Part shown: piece by piece, positions 36,359 through 48,205 of the stretch
Layout: each line of letters begins with the position of its first letter
How positions within the stretch are numbered: position 1 is the first letter of the stretch
NCBI GenBank assembly: GCA_018466975.1
Contig: CM031560.1
Coordinates: forward strand, 1,984,001 to 2,048,000
Length of the DNA: 64,000 nucleotides
Reading direction: 5' to 3'
Source: Sparassis latifolia
Lineage: Eukaryota > Basidiomycota > Agaricomycetes > Polyporales > Sparassidaceae
Notes under the pieces: model-generated
What the model was told of the DNA's origin: nothing
The model's input: the letters and a program-made list of their open reading frames with translations, nothing else
Databases searched by the model: none
Made by a program: the position numbers and the translations under genes

Positions 36359-36460
36359 TTATGGACGAGGGACAAGGAACTGAGGGAGGGCGCGCGTAGC
36401 AGGGGTTGATGGATGTAAAAGGCAAGGGCGTGGGGGCGTTCAACAAACCGCGTCGCTGGC

Positions 36461-36486
36461 TTATATACTCCCGACGCGTGACGCGT
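36461..36486 (-). promoter_or_regulatory. TATA box with two adjacent MCB (ACGCGT) boxes upstream of H3
   Basis: Read on the minus strand, two ACGCGT hexamers (36486-36481 and 36479-36474) lie just upstream of TATATAA (36467-36461), about 120 bp before the H3 start codon. ACGCGT is the binding site of MBF-type G1/S factors in fungi. Position and orientation relative to the TATA box make this a likely cell-cycle control element. Confidence 0.7.
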
Positions 36487-37979
36487 GACTCGCGTATAAC
36501 GCGCCTGTGGCACGCTCCCCCACATCACGTGCATGCGGCCAAACACCAGTTTGGGCTTTCACCGTCGTGATTCACCGACATAACGCTCCCTGGATGGCTG
36601 AGGCTCGGATAGCACACTTCCACAACGTTTGGCTTCATATTTATTCGTCCAATGTTCCTTGCTGACCCTCGAATAGGAGTGTGTCAAACGAAAACCAGCT
36701 CGCGGAGTGGCAGTTTGATAAGGTGAGTCTTACTGGGTGCTGCATCTTACCCTGATTGAACTGTTATGGAGCACAGCTAGTGTAGCATCGAAGAAAATAG
36801 TACTATTCATCCCTCTGACGATAACTCTCCTTACCTGAGGGCTGAGGAATCTCTGCGTCGTCCGCTCAGGAACTTATCTGCCGATATTGCGAGACAAGGC
36901 AAACATTGACTCGTCTTGCGTTATCTCTGAATCATTCTCACTTCATCATGCTCCATCGGGGTTTGGAAGCTGCCTATCCAGCCTGCAGACGACTTGGTTT
37001 TCAACCGGTCCGTGTGACTATGATCTGCAAGTCGCCCTCATGCCACTAGCTCGAACATAGCGCCTTCCAACATTCTGCGGACACGCTGAACTATTCATTC
37101 CTGCCATATCCGACGGTGCTGCACGCCATCTGTGTACCCCAGTTGTGGAAATTTTCATGCTTGAGAGGACGACACCAAGAGTCCACTCCTTCGCCCTTTG
37201 TCTCTTCGGTCTGTCGGCGTTTTCAACTCCCAGTATCTTCGGGCTTTTGTATGTCTCAGCACGCCATATAGAAGGAGAATCCCAGATCCGCCTTCTCGAT
37301 AAATTGTCTGCGTCACCCACGTAGACTTTGGACTTGTGGTTCTCATGACTCCCTGCTGGTCGATCCAATACATGGGGACCTTTTCGACGAATCGCTGCCC
37401 AATGACGTTGCGAGTGATCCCGCTCCCTTGGCTCCCGGTTCACACACCTGCCGAATTACCACCGACCTCTGCTTCCCTTCAAGTCATGCACCCCTCCCTC
37501 CTGTGCTCTGCTAGGAAAGCAGTGAAAGCAGTGACGGACAATAGTGCCGCAACAGCTCTCAGTTTATTATTGTGAGTGATTCCCGCTCATCATCGGTATG
37601 CAAGCTTATCGTGAACATACCCCGGAAGTAGGAGAATAGAGGTATTTAGCCACCAAGCAGACAGTATCCAAAACTCAATCTGATTGCATTAAAATAACGT
37701 TCGGAGGGCAGGCTCCCAGCTTCTACTCAGTTCTCCTCACAAATCTGCTATCGCAGTCCCAATGTCGTCATTTCGTCGTGAAGCGCCACCCACTGGTAGC
37801 AAAAAATGGAGCCTGATCACCGAAAACGGACACGTGACCAGTGACACGCTGCAAACGCATGTTTTGCTCGATATAGGCGTTCAGCCACTTCTGGTCTGTC
37901 CCAGACTATCGATGCACATACTTCTGCTGTCCCCAACTCTCTGTTATCTTACGGGCTACCAGCGACCTCAACAGACAGC
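36487..37979. other. Intergenic region, no gene assigned
   Basis: Open frames exist on the minus strand at 37443-37018 and 37373-37155 but none has a family resemblance. A plus-strand ATG at 37762 opens a 75-codon frame (MSSFRREAPPTGSKKW) that may be a first exon of the next gene, but I could not join it in frame. Confidence 0.3.
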
Positions 37980-39422
37980 ATGTATTTAACCGACGGAGTC
38001 AGTGGTGCGTTTTTTGAGCCATTTTTGGGAACTCTTGACTGACCGACACAGAATCGGGCACTTATGAAAGCCCTAGCAAGTACAGTTCAAACCAGTGGTC
38101 GGTACGACGCCCACCCGCACCGCCGACGAGCATTCCTTTAGATGACGGCTTTGACGCGGTAACCACAGAAGTGCCCACCGAATGGAACATCGGCGCCGTA
38201 CGCCATCGCGACTACGAGGAGTCAGTCAGCGGATATCGGAACTACGTCCTGGACATGGAGAGGAAGCTCAGCGGGGAGGATGACTACTACGTGTCCAGCG
38301 GGAAGACCTTCGATAACACTAAACGTTCCGAATTGACCTACACCGGCAGCATGAGGACCCTCAAGAAGAGTTCACTCAACATGCCTATACCGGAAAACGC
38401 GAGGAAGATCAGCGGTAACAGGGGGAAGATCGAGCTGGTGGAACAGAAGGTTATAGAGGACAATCCACAACGAACGATCTCTCTATGGCGCGAAAGGGTA
38501 GCTCAAAGTAGTGGGGGAAGCAACAGTCGATATGACGATGCGGACGACCTGCGAAGTGACCATACCAACAGCCATGCACATCGCAGGGTACTATCTGACG
38601 ACTCGCGTATGCGGAGGGTGGCGAGCCATGGCCGCACGGGAAGCGGTGGTACCAGTGCGCATCCGAAGGTGACTGGGAGAGAGATGGAGGTGCGCAGGTC
38701 GGGGAGAGCATCATATGAAAGGAGCGAGGTGGGCTGTGTTTTGTGTCAGTGACGCTGTGGATTTTTATGTCATTTCAACAGTACATGGTGACTTATGCTC
38801 AACCTTCCCGAAATGGTTTCCCTATGGCTTTTTACGCGCAATCGGAACTCGGGAACGCTATCCCCCTAAAGAACAAAGGATCACAGTCGAATTCGTCGAA
38901 CGCGATGGTTAACAAACCCTTGCCGGATAGATCGATATCATCAGGAAATAGACGGTCGTCTGGCAGGCACTCCAACGAACGAAATGAGGTACTGCTATGA
39001 CTGTCAGACGCTTACAATCCATGCTGAATCCCGATGCTTAGTATATGATCACTTATGCACAGACATCTCCGTTTGGTAGCGGGAGTACGACACGCACTCC
39101 AAGTCTCAGAGGGCAGAGGACAATAACGATGACGCCTCTGCAGAAGAAGTCGTTCATTCCTGCCCATCCTACTGATGCTTCCACTCTGACGAAGGCGACG
39201 TCCACGTCGTCGGTGGAACTCATACTCTCCTCATGCGACCCCTCATTGCTGCACATAGCGTCAATCCTGTCGGACCTCGGCATCCAGAGACTGGAGCACT
39301 TGCGAGCTATCGCGAGACTAAGCGAGGAAACACGGGACAAGGAGATTAAGGAGCAAGCTTTGAAGAGGGGTGTCACCGTGGTCGAGTGGGCTATTCTGCT
39401 CGACAAGCTCCAGAGCTTGTAG
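37980..39422 (+). CDS. Unknown Ser/Arg-rich low-complexity protein
   Basis: Product not recognised. The exons join in frame: MYLTDGVS (37980-38003), then ESGTYESPSKYSSNQWS to ASYERSE, then YMVTYAQPSRNGF to RHSNERNE, then YMITYAQTSPFGSGS to the stop at 39420-39422. Introns are 47-60 bp with GT-AG ends. The protein is rich in Ser, Arg and Asn, with a short helical C-terminal domain (LHIASILSDLGIQRLEHLRA, KEQALKRGVTVVEWAILLDK). Two successive exons each begin with a near-identical Y-M-[VI]-T-Y-A-Q motif. In-frame sequence open further upstream to about 37840 suggests more N-terminal coding sequence behind an intron, so the start is uncertain; 37762 is an alternative. Confidence 0.6.
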
Positions 39423-39721
39423 CCAATCTGGCATAGAGGCGTGGACTAGTAGTTATTTCTGTAGGCCTGTATCATCACTGTATTCCTTGTGTGGCGTGAT
39501 GTTGTTGCCAGTTCCGCTCAGGATTCAGCCGGCTGTAATTATATGAAATGTCACCATTACCATGTCTTCTACCGAACGTAGTTCGTTGCCAAATCCGAAT
39601 AAGAGTGTTTGATCGATCACCTTGCTTGGGATGAGTCGGCGATCTTAGACAGTCTGCTTGAACGTGAACCTTCGTCCCTCAGGTTGTTCATGTCTGAAAG
39701 GGATGGACAGGGATTCTAGAC

Positions 39722-41259
39722 GTTGATGAAGATGCCTTCGAGCTGGAGATCGGCGGGCTTGTTCACAGACCCTCACCATGAAAGAACTCAAGAATCCGTT
39801 TAAATTCCCGTACGCATCACTTCTTACCTTCTACCTCTGCTAATTTTCGCTCAATTCCTAGGTAGTATGAAGTGACCATCACTTTGCAATGTAGCGGAAC
39901 CCGCCGTATTGAACAGATCAATCAATGTCCCGGTGACGGAGACGAGCTGATCAACGCGGTATCTAATTCATTTACTTAAATTTTTATGGCTCTGACGAGA
40001 CCTTGTCGTAAGCCTTGGGAGAAGGCGCTATGTAGGTTCATGTTTCTACAATGATCACTTTAACTGAGCAAAAAATCGTACTAGTGGCACGGCAGTCTAC
40101 CGTGGTATTTCAGTCAAGAATATCCTAGATCGGGCGTGTTACGGTGTCTTGCCCGAAGCCAAGCACAGTGAATTCATCAGCGCTGACACATACTTCAAGT
40201 CAATTAATCATTCCACCAATGAGTTGTGTCTTCCTGATACCCATGGCGATCCACGAAGAACAATGTCTATAACTATGCTGTCTCTATTCCCTACCGCAAA
40301 GTCAAGCAAGACGAGGAGGTATTACTCGCTGGGAGATGAATGGTGTGCCTCTGCTGAAGATACGGTTTCTCGCTGCGTGCTGTCGTGCTGGGTGTTATTG
40401 GCGCCAGAAGTACCAAGTGGCTGTATAAGGTCAATGCATTCGCAGTCAGTATGAGGCCTGTTCAGTGGCAGGAATACCTTTACTACCCTTCCCAGGTAGG
40501 TCTGCGTGTGTCTAGTGTGCTATTGACTTCGAGTAAAGAATTGGATAGTTCGGCAAGCATAACGTCAAGTACTCAAATGGATTCTCAACCCAGAACATGC
40601 CTGTTTCGTAGGTGACTTGTGCAACAGAGGATCTGATGCTCGCTGACTTGTTCTTGAACGCAATCATGTTCCCGCTCGACGAACAGGCCATCGTCCACGA
40701 GGGCAGCATCGAATTTCGCGGCTGGGCTTACAGTGGAGGCAGTAACTGGGTAGAGAGAATAGACGTCTCAGCGGACGGGTACCAATCCTTGTTTTCTTGA
40801 TCCTCATCCTGTTCCTTCTCATGGTACCTGCAGAGGCCAGTCTGGTATTCTTGGAACCTGGTGACATGACTGAGAAGGTGAAGTCTTCGGAACACGTCGA
40901 GGTGGCTTACTTACTGATGTTGTCTTGATTCGTAGCACTACTGGACATGGCAGCTGTGGAAGATCCGGCTGCCAGTCGATGCCTCGAGTTGTGCGTGCGT
41001 ACATGAGACTCTTCCCACAATACAGAACGAACCTTTGTTCGCTCCGCCTGGAAGTGAGCTATGAAAGATTTATGCATCAACATCTCGACCTTCTTATATC
41101 TTACCTAATCGCAGCTGGGATTTACACGTCACTTCGTCGTCTCATCGTATCAAGATCTATAGCATCAAAAAGTCGAAGCTCGCCAAGCCGCTGGAGTTCA
41201 GTCTGGAAGACCAGGATGAGTACTTGAGGGCTACGAAGAAATACCCCAGAGAACCGTAG
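39722..41259 (+). pseudogene. Sulfite oxidase (molybdopterin enzyme) pseudogene
   Basis: Pieces of the sulfite oxidase family occur in the right order: DEDAFELEIGGLVHRP (39725), YEVTITLQCSGTRRIEQIN (39867), VYRGISVKNILDRACYGVLP, NNVYNYAVSIPYRKVKQDEE, VIGARSTKWLYKVNAF (40393), QEYLYYPSQ, HNVKYSNGFSTQNMPVS (40560), the dimerisation domain VHEGSIEFRGWAYSGG (40692), HYWTWQLWKIRLPVDA (40938), and a clean last exon from DLHVTSSSHRIKIYSI to the stop at 41257-41259. They do not share one frame: single-base shifts are needed near 40340, 40360-40390, 40850 and 41005, an exon end near 40193 lacks an in-frame splice, and the acceptor before 40663 lacks AG. The gene is a recent loss rather than a remote relic, since amino-acid similarity is still high. 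Confidence 0.85.
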
Positions 41260-41446
41260 GAGTGGCGGTCGGCGCGGTGTTGTTCATTTCTTTCCATGTG
41301 CTCACTGCAAATCATAGTGTGTACAACATGTAGGATGCATTATGAAACAGACAGGGAACAGTACGTTAGAACGAGAGATGGACGACAACGAGAAGTCAAC
41401 GACGACAGCAAAGCGTTACGAATCATAACTGTATCCTGTTTATGTT

Positions 41447-44400
41447 CTATGGAGCTTGTGCTCCCTGGGTTTCTGGACTGTGCTCCTCTGCAATTTTCAT
41501 GACCTCCATTAGCAATGTCTGCTGCTCCGGGCTAAGGGAAGTTGTCGCGACTTGGTACATATGACCGTTCTTCATCTGGAATGCTAGGGGAATATACAGG
41601 GTTAGCCGAGTCATCAACAAGGTGGAAAACTGAACGTACCTGTCAAAGCCTGTTTGAAGGAGAGATAGGGATCTGCATTGTCCAGCGGACTAATGTAGCC
41701 AAGCTCTTCATCGATGTCGGAATCGTCAGAGATTTCGGACACATCTTCACCAGCCGCCTCCTTTTCGGATCTCTCGCGTAAGCGTGCACCCTAGGACAGG
41801 AGTCAGCAGATGACCAGTGGCATGTGCACAGAGATCCCTTACCTCGTTCGCAAGCATTTCCAAATAAGCCGAGTCTTCATCCCAAACATCATCTGGATAA
41901 CGTGTAGGTTAAGTAAACGGGTCCTATGAGGACGCAATAGAGCGTACCATCGGTTTCGTTCATGTTGAGTAATCTCGAGTCATCACTATCGTCGTCGTCA
42001 TCATCAGCTGAGAATGCTTCCTGCAGCTCTTGGCGCGCTGAAAGAAGTGTCACAAATAATCGGCAATCATCCACTCGCCCATTCAGCTTACCCGCAATGG
42101 CCCGAGGAAGCTCCCTGAAGAGATGCAGAGCACCCGATACAATACCAGGCCAGCCCTCCTTGACCAAGTCCGGGATAGCACTCGGGTCCATTTCCAGCAG
42201 CGCACACAGGGCCATGATGCTGAGCTTCTTGTCATGTACACGAGGAAGACCCTTCTCGTTGTTGATTGCTGCAAACCACTTGTCGAAAAACACACGGGAG
42301 ATCCCAGGGCGGTGGCTCTCCATCAGATGCAAAGCAGCAGCAGGGTTATAAAGCACGGTGTTGATGAGGACTTCCAGATTCGCAAGACGGAGAGCAGTAG
42401 TTTGCGATTTGTCGAAGATGCTGAAAGATGTGGCAATGATTGTTTGCAGGGCCTAGAGAGGTGGTCATCGGTATGGAACGGAAAAGGAGGTTGGGGTTCT
42501 TACATCGTCGATGGAACCCCTCAAGTTCAGCATCATAGACTCGATCAGCTTGCAACCGTTTACTGCATCATTCTCACCCAAGTGATCACTTGTGATGGAT
42601 GTTGTGTAAACATCGAGGACCATCTGCCTGTAGTCGGGGCGGGCCTTGAAAACATCGATGCCGAAAGATACGAAGTTATCCAAGGAGGGTAGCATCTCTG
42701 GATAGCCAGCGCTCAACGGATGTGAGACGTCTAAGAGCGGGTGCGACTCACCGTCAAGGAAATCGATGGCTTCCGCCTTGAACGTCTTGTAAGTGAGCTC
42801 AAACACCGGCCACATGCTCGGAGAAACGCTGCGTAGTTTGTAGGTGAAGCTGTCGACCAGCTCGTACATGTTGTCGAACAAGTCTATGCAAAAGATAACC
42901 CATGAACATCCCTCCTTGAAGCCGGAAGAGTATGTTTCCCACTTACCGAGTAACTTATTCTCGAGAGTGAGTACAATGATAGGAATAATGATCTCCTGTA
43001 CCTGTGCGAGGATTTCAGGGGAGGAATCCACCGCATCAACAACCTGACATCTAGTTAGCATCAAATGAATCAATTCTCTTAGGAACATGCAGCAACTCAC
43101 AGTACCAATCGTCTTGGCCACACCCATAGCGGCGAACGTCTTGTCCTCGTCAGGCTCGCGATCCATCAAGCTGTCAAGATCCACGTCTGAAGCATTGACG
43201 CTATCCGAGACTATACTCTCTCGTGCCAAGCGCGTATACGTCTCGCACTACTAATCTGTAAGCATGGGACTCGTGCATAGACGATGAGACATACAAGACG
43301 TGTTGCGAGCTCAGCTGCAACGGGCAACAGCTCCGTGTGATATTGTTCCACCATGCTCTCCATGCAGTGGTTGAGGATGTCCAAGTCTGTCTCGTCCGAC
43401 AGTTTCAAGAGAGCTGAGCACACACAATTCTTCAGTATCCAAGATGTGGTACTATCAATGCTGGACTGACTGTGGATAACCTTGCCAACCTCGGGAGCTA
43501 CGGCAGATCTCACTGGAAGGACAGTAAGCGAGCTACTACAATGATTGTCCGACCAACGCACCAGACTCGTGAACAGTCACCATCTCGGTTAAAGCCAACA
43601 CGGCCTGAACACGAACGGGGAGTTCTGCATCATCCAGGCAAGCCGCAAGGGCTGTAAAATGCGAGCGGAGGTACTGTGGAGGCGCTTAACGTTCTAAGTT
43701 AACAAGCAGGATATTCAAGATGCCACACCTCATCGTTCGAGAATTGCAGACCAGCTTTTGTCACTGTTCCAAGAACTTCGCAAGCCTGTACGACGAACTG
43801 TGAGAATATGACGACATGCATTTGGCATGAGACATACTACTGCCCTCATGTACGGCTCGCTGCTCGTGAACTCCGGCAGTACATGCTGAATCATAAATTG
43901 CTCCATGCTGTTCTTGACATCAGGGTGACGCATGATGAATGGACCCAGTCCAGCGGTCATGTTCAGCGCACCGAAACGCTGAGGAGGAGCAGGCTTCCTG
44001 CATGAAGAACATCAATGTCGGGACAAAACCACAGTTCCGCAATACTTACGACTGCAGGACCGAGTTGATGAAACTGAGGATAGGCAAGAACGTTGTCTTC
44101 GTCCTATTACTCGCCAGGGAGAACAAGAATGATGTCGCAGCCGATACAGGACTGTCGAATATTTCATATTCATCTGACCACACGGAAGAGAAATTTTAAG
44201 AAGACGATGTCTGATTATGGCGGACCCTGAAATACGCACCGACGGAAGTGCGAACATAGTCGATTGGACACACTTGGCCGGAGACATATAGTTCAACCTG
44301 GCGGAGATAGATCTTGAAAATCTCTGGAGCGAAATTTGTCACGAAATGCTGCGCAAATTGCCCGTAAGCCTGCTGCAGCGAGCTCGGCAGCTGCGAGGGG

Positions 44401-45412
44401 TTGCCAAAGCGGTGGAACAGGCGGCCAAGGACGCCGTAAGCCCATTTTTTCGCCTTCCACCACTCACTTCGCTCGCGCTCTTCTTCATCTTCGGGGACTG
44501 CTCCGGCGGGGATCTGCAGGTTAACTACCTGGAACAACACGCGACCCCAGGGGACTAAGCTTTCTGCGCTCTGGTGATGTGAGCTCAGATGCAAGACGAT
44601 ACTGGTCTTATATGTTTTGAGGATGAGGTGAAGCATCAGGGGAATTTCTTGATTCGCATTCGCAGGTGGTGTAGAAAGGAGCCGCGTGGCTATGTCGACT
44701 AGCGTAGGGAAAAGCTGAGACACTAAATTGGCCATAGTTGTAGTAGATTGACGAAAGCTGCGAACAAGGTTACTTGATTGTAATGAAAGTGCAGTAAGAG
44801 AATCCCTCACCGAAATGCCCGAACCATTTCGAGTGCGGCCACACATCCTGCAACAACTTCTCGTATGTCGCCACTTGCAAGCAGTATCTTCACGTCGTCT
44901 GTAAGGGTGGGCCAATTTTCGGGATAATCATGGGCGACAATATTCTTCAAAGTTGTGGCGAGCTGAACAGTGATACTCCTAGATGGAGACGACGCAAGAA
45001 GGGGTAAAAGCGACCCCTTCAGTACTTGTCGGTCAGAAGGAGGGATCGGAACCTGGTCCGGACGTTCAGGAGCAGATTGAATGAAGTAGGAAGTAAAGAC
45101 GCGATTTTTGAGATAGACAACTCCGGCCTGTCGAGTAGCGCTACAAAACAGTTCTACATGAACGAAACGCGTGAAAACGCGTCGGACACGTACAGATCAA
45201 CACCGTCGTTCCCTATGATCTGGAGGAGGGCAGCGAGCATGCCCTCCTGTGCACCGATCTGCCAACGGTGACATCAGAATAAGATGACCCCGTCTGACAC
45301 CTAAGGCGGCTGTGAGACGCACCTTGCGGATCTGGAGCTCTGCGGCCTTTTGGACATTTGGATCAGGATTGTACGTGCTCGCAAAGAGGTTGGATAAACT
45401 TTGAAGGTCCAT
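41447..45412 (-). CDS. Importin-beta family karyopherin, Nmd5/Sxm1 (importin-7/8) type
   Basis: Nuclear import receptor built of HEAT repeats. ATG 45412 starts MDLQSLSNLFASTYNPDP; the importin N-terminal domain continues with RQAGVVYLKNRVFTSYF and LKNIVAHDYPENWPTLTDD. The middle carries WWKAKKWAYGVLGRLFHRFG, FAPEIFKIYLRQVELYVSGQ, SPVSAATSFLFSLASNR, FGALNMTAGLGPFIMRHPDV, ACEVLGTVTKAGLQ, LSDETDLDILNHCMESMVEQ, TFAAMGVAKTIGT and KLSIMALCALLEMDPSAIPD. An acidic stretch (DDDDDDSDDSRLLNMNE) precedes the last exons, which end EEHSPETQGAQAP at 41447. About fifteen short introns, all in frame. Oddity: after VELYVSGQV the text goes straight to CPIDYVRTSV near 44265, skipping the 50 or so residues that family members have there. 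This is an in-frame deletion at what is normally a continuous HEAT region. Confidence 0.92.
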
Positions 45413-45799
45413 CTGGATCACCGGTTAGCATCGTCAAACAAGCAGTACAGACAAGGAAGTACCGTTGCAACGTCTTATGAAGCAGAGGATGGGGGTATAT
45501 GAGAGGACCGAAGGAGGGGAAGAGGTCGATTTTTTCTTCGCGCACAAAGCGTGTGGCAAGTCGCGTGCAACGCGTTCACTTATCAACTCTTATTTCGGCA
45601 GTATTTTGATCGTATCACCGGCGCTAAAGTGGCCGCAACACAAATTGTATCACTTGCAGTACACTAAATGATATCTGGAAGACTAATACCGCACGCTCTC
45701 CATGTACGAGTGCTCACGATGTTTGGTATCGCACGATGCTTAGAGGCGACAATGATGCAAAACAATACATTGTGGGGAAATTGAAGGTGTATACCTAAG
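45413..45799. other. Intergenic region between importin start and Dsc3-like stop
   Basis: AT-richer 387-bp stretch holding the upstream region of the importin gene and the 3' end of the next minus-strand gene. I see no gene and no clear regulatory motif. Confidence 0.5.
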
Positions 45800-46898
45800 T
45801 CAAGGTGCCGTCAAAAGATAAATCCATGTGCCAAAAATCAGGTTCACAATAAATCCGAGGATGACACCGATTTGCATGCGCCTCCTACGTGCTATACTTA
45901 GTACCTCATATGACAAAGCACAGCTCATCACCTACGAGAAGATGCTGCTGCCCATCACTTCGTGTTCAACCCCATTGTCCCAGAAAACGGCCGGCTTAGG
46001 AGGGCGAAAGTAGAAGAACGAGATAAGGGGGAAGAAGAACCCGATGCCAATGCCGTTCAACATCGCGGATGACGCGTTAGCAGACTGCGAGGCAGTCCCG
46101 CCGTCCATAGATTCTATCCAGCTTTCTTCGAGCGTTCGAGCGTGCTCATCAACTAGAGCGTCACCGGTACAAATTAGACATAAAAAACAAGAGAATCAAA
46201 AAGGCTTACATTCTTCATCGTCTTCAAATTCCTGGTCCAAATAATCCACTGCAGAATGTGCATGGAACTGCAGCCGGAAATTGGCGATATCTTGTGCTGA
46301 GAAACCAGCAGCCGCCAGCCGATCGAACCCTCGCAACGGCTTGAGTTGAGCGGTCTAGAAGCAGTAAACAATGCGAATCAATTCTCAGAACTCGAGAAGC
46401 AAGGTGCACACTGCACGAACCTGGATCTTACTCTCCTCTTCCGCTTCTTCTTCGTCTGCCATTGGCGGGCCAACAGAACAGTGCAACCAGGTAGAAGCAG
46501 CGGGGCTTGGCTCAAGTGATACAACATTCGGCTGGCCTCCAGACGCAGCTCGACGTTGTCGCTCCTCTAGAACAACGATTCTGGTGTACAACAGGGCGCT
46601 GTCCGTAAGAAGTTGACCTGACAGAATCAACTTAAGACGACGTTTTTCTAGCCGTGGTCTGGAAGCGCGGATCTGTGAAGACCGTTCAAAATCAATTAGA
46701 ACTGAAGCTCAGACTGGAGATGAGACGTGCATTCGTCTTGACGTCGCGGACCGTGTCTTTCTCTGCAACAGCTAGCATGAGGTCAGGAATACCTTCGGTG
46801 AATCGAATGGTCAGATCCTTCGACAGAGCCTTTGCCTCTGGCTCATTAGCCGGCTCTACAGCACGCTGCTTTCCCTTAGCTTTCTCGCTGAGACCCAT
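45800..46898 (-). CDS. Dsc3-like ubiquitin-fold membrane protein (DUF2407)
   Basis: Fits the fungal Dsc3 subunit of the Golgi/endosome Dsc E3 ligase, which degrades membrane proteins and activates SREBP in fission yeast. ATG 46898 opens MGLSEKAKGKQRAVEP, then a ubiquitin-like fold (LTIRFTEGIPDLMLAV, DTVRDVKTNAR, LILSGQLLTDSALLYTRI). The DUF2407 C-terminal region has GFDRLAAAGFSAQDIANFRL, YDEHARTLEESWIESMD, then two hydrophobic segments (GIGIGFFFPLISFFYF and QIGVILGFIVNLIFGTWIYL) and the end LLTAP, stop 45800-45802. Introns about 50-60 bp. The start lies only 18 bp from that of the divergent small gene at 46917. Confidence 0.78.
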
Positions 46899-46916
46899 CA
46901 GGATACCAGTTCTAAG

Positions 46917-47156
46917 ATGGGTGGTTTGCAGATAAATGGGTTGGCCAAAGTCGAGCTTGAGAAGAAATTATGCAGGAAGACAGAAGCGTTTAGTACAAGT
47001 TTGGTAACATCTGATTCTAATCTTGTTCTAACCCTTCAACAACGCCTCAACAACATTTTGTTACCCCCGGCCTTCAAATCGATCGATTTGTCAGCACCCG
47101 ATCTGAGTCTCACCTCCACTGGCGGCAGTACTCTGCCGGCGACTCCGAAGCAGTAA
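46917..47156 (+). CDS. Small conserved-looking protein, unknown
   Basis: A single-exon 79-codon frame from ATG 46917 to TAA 47154-47156. The core reads LVLTLQQRLNNILLPPAF followed by KSIDLSAPDLSLTSTGG, which looks like a short helix plus a Ser/Thr-rich tail. No family recognised. It starts 18 bp from the divergent Dsc3-like gene and ends 48 bp before the KIN17 start, so it is tightly packed; it could also be the remaining exon of a longer gene or a leader peptide. Confidence 0.5.
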   Translation: MGGLQINGLAKVELEKKLCRKTEAFSTSLVTSDSNLVLTLQQRLNNILLPPAFKSIDLSAPDLSLTSTGGSTLPATPKQ

Positions 47157-47204
47157 CCTCCCTCTTGCACTCATTCCACTTCATCGACCTGTTTTCTATC
47201 CAGC

Positions 47205-48205
47205 ATGCCTCGCGCGGAAGGTACACTATCCTATTCATACTCGGTACAATACATGGACTGACTATGACACAGTTGGAACCCCGAAGTATCTCGCCAACAA
47301 GATGAAGGCAAAAGGCCTTCAGCGTTTGCGGTGGTACTGCCAAGTCTGCCAAAAACAATGCCGGGACGAGAACGGATTCAAGTGCCATGCGCAGTCCGAG
47401 GCTCATCTGCGCCAGATGCTCGTCGTGGGCGAGAATGCCGGGCGTCACATCGCCGACTTCTCCTCAGAGTTCCAGCATGACTTCGTCCAGCTTCTCTCGC
47501 GGCGGTTCGGCACTAAGCGTGTGAAGGCGAACAATGTGTATCAGGAGTACATCCAGGATCGGAGCCACCTGCACATGAATGCAACTCGCTGGGTTACCCT
47601 GACGGAGTTTGTGAAACATCTGGGTCGGATTGGCGTGGCGAGGGTGGACGAAACGGAGAAAGGGTGGTTTATTGCGTGGATAGATAACAGTCCGAAGGCT
47701 TTAGCGAAACAAGTGCGTTTCAACCCCGTCTCATGCGACCTGATAATCAGCTCACGAATTTATTAACTTCCAGGAGGCTTCGTTGAAGAAAGAGCGGGCG
47801 ACTACCTCGGATGAGCAGCGGGAACGCATGCTCATCAACGAACAGATTGAGCGCGCCGCAGCTTCAACTTCTGCCGAGCCATCGCCTCCTCCTGCAGAGG
47901 AAGGTTTGAAGCGGGATGAGAGCATCGAGAAGGTCGTCTTGTCTTTGGCACCCAAAGTCACTCCAAAAACATCCTCCTCATCAGGCTTGACAATTAAGCT
48001 CAAACCGCTGAATCGAGCCAATCCTCTGAAGCCCGCAAACCCTCCCAAGCGGCCGAATGTGCTCAAAGCGACTGCTACGCCCACACCTGAGGTAGAGAAA
48101 GTGACTGGAAAGAAGAGGGAAGCTCCTATGAGTGCCTCTGAGCGGTTGATGTTTGAAGATCAAGAGAAGAAGCGGAGGCGTATGGAGAGAGAAGCGGTGG
48201 CTTAG
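47205..48205 (+). CDS. KIN17-type DNA/RNA-binding protein
   Basis: Nuclear zinc-finger protein of the KIN17 family, associated with DNA replication, damage response and RNA. Exon 1 (47205-47220) encodes MPRAE, spliced to VGTPKYLANKMKAKGLQRLR. A C2H2-type finger follows (WYCQVCQKQCRDENGFKCH, with the second His in AQSEAH). The winged-helix domain contains FLQLLSRRFGTKRV-type sequence (here FVQLLSRRFGTKRVKANNVY), HMNATRWVTLTEFVKHLGRI and GWFIAWIDNSPKALAKQ. After one more intron a basic coiled tail starts EASLKKERATTSDEQRERML and ends RRRMEREAVA at 48203-48205. It lacks the C-terminal KOW domain of the animal protein, as fungal members do. Complete. Confidence 0.95.

Noticed and set aside
43430..43500. 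Apparent insertion in the importin (HSQSSIDSTTSWILKN)
   Set aside because: It is an intron with GTCAGT donor and CTCAG acceptor; removing it restores the continuous HEAT text.
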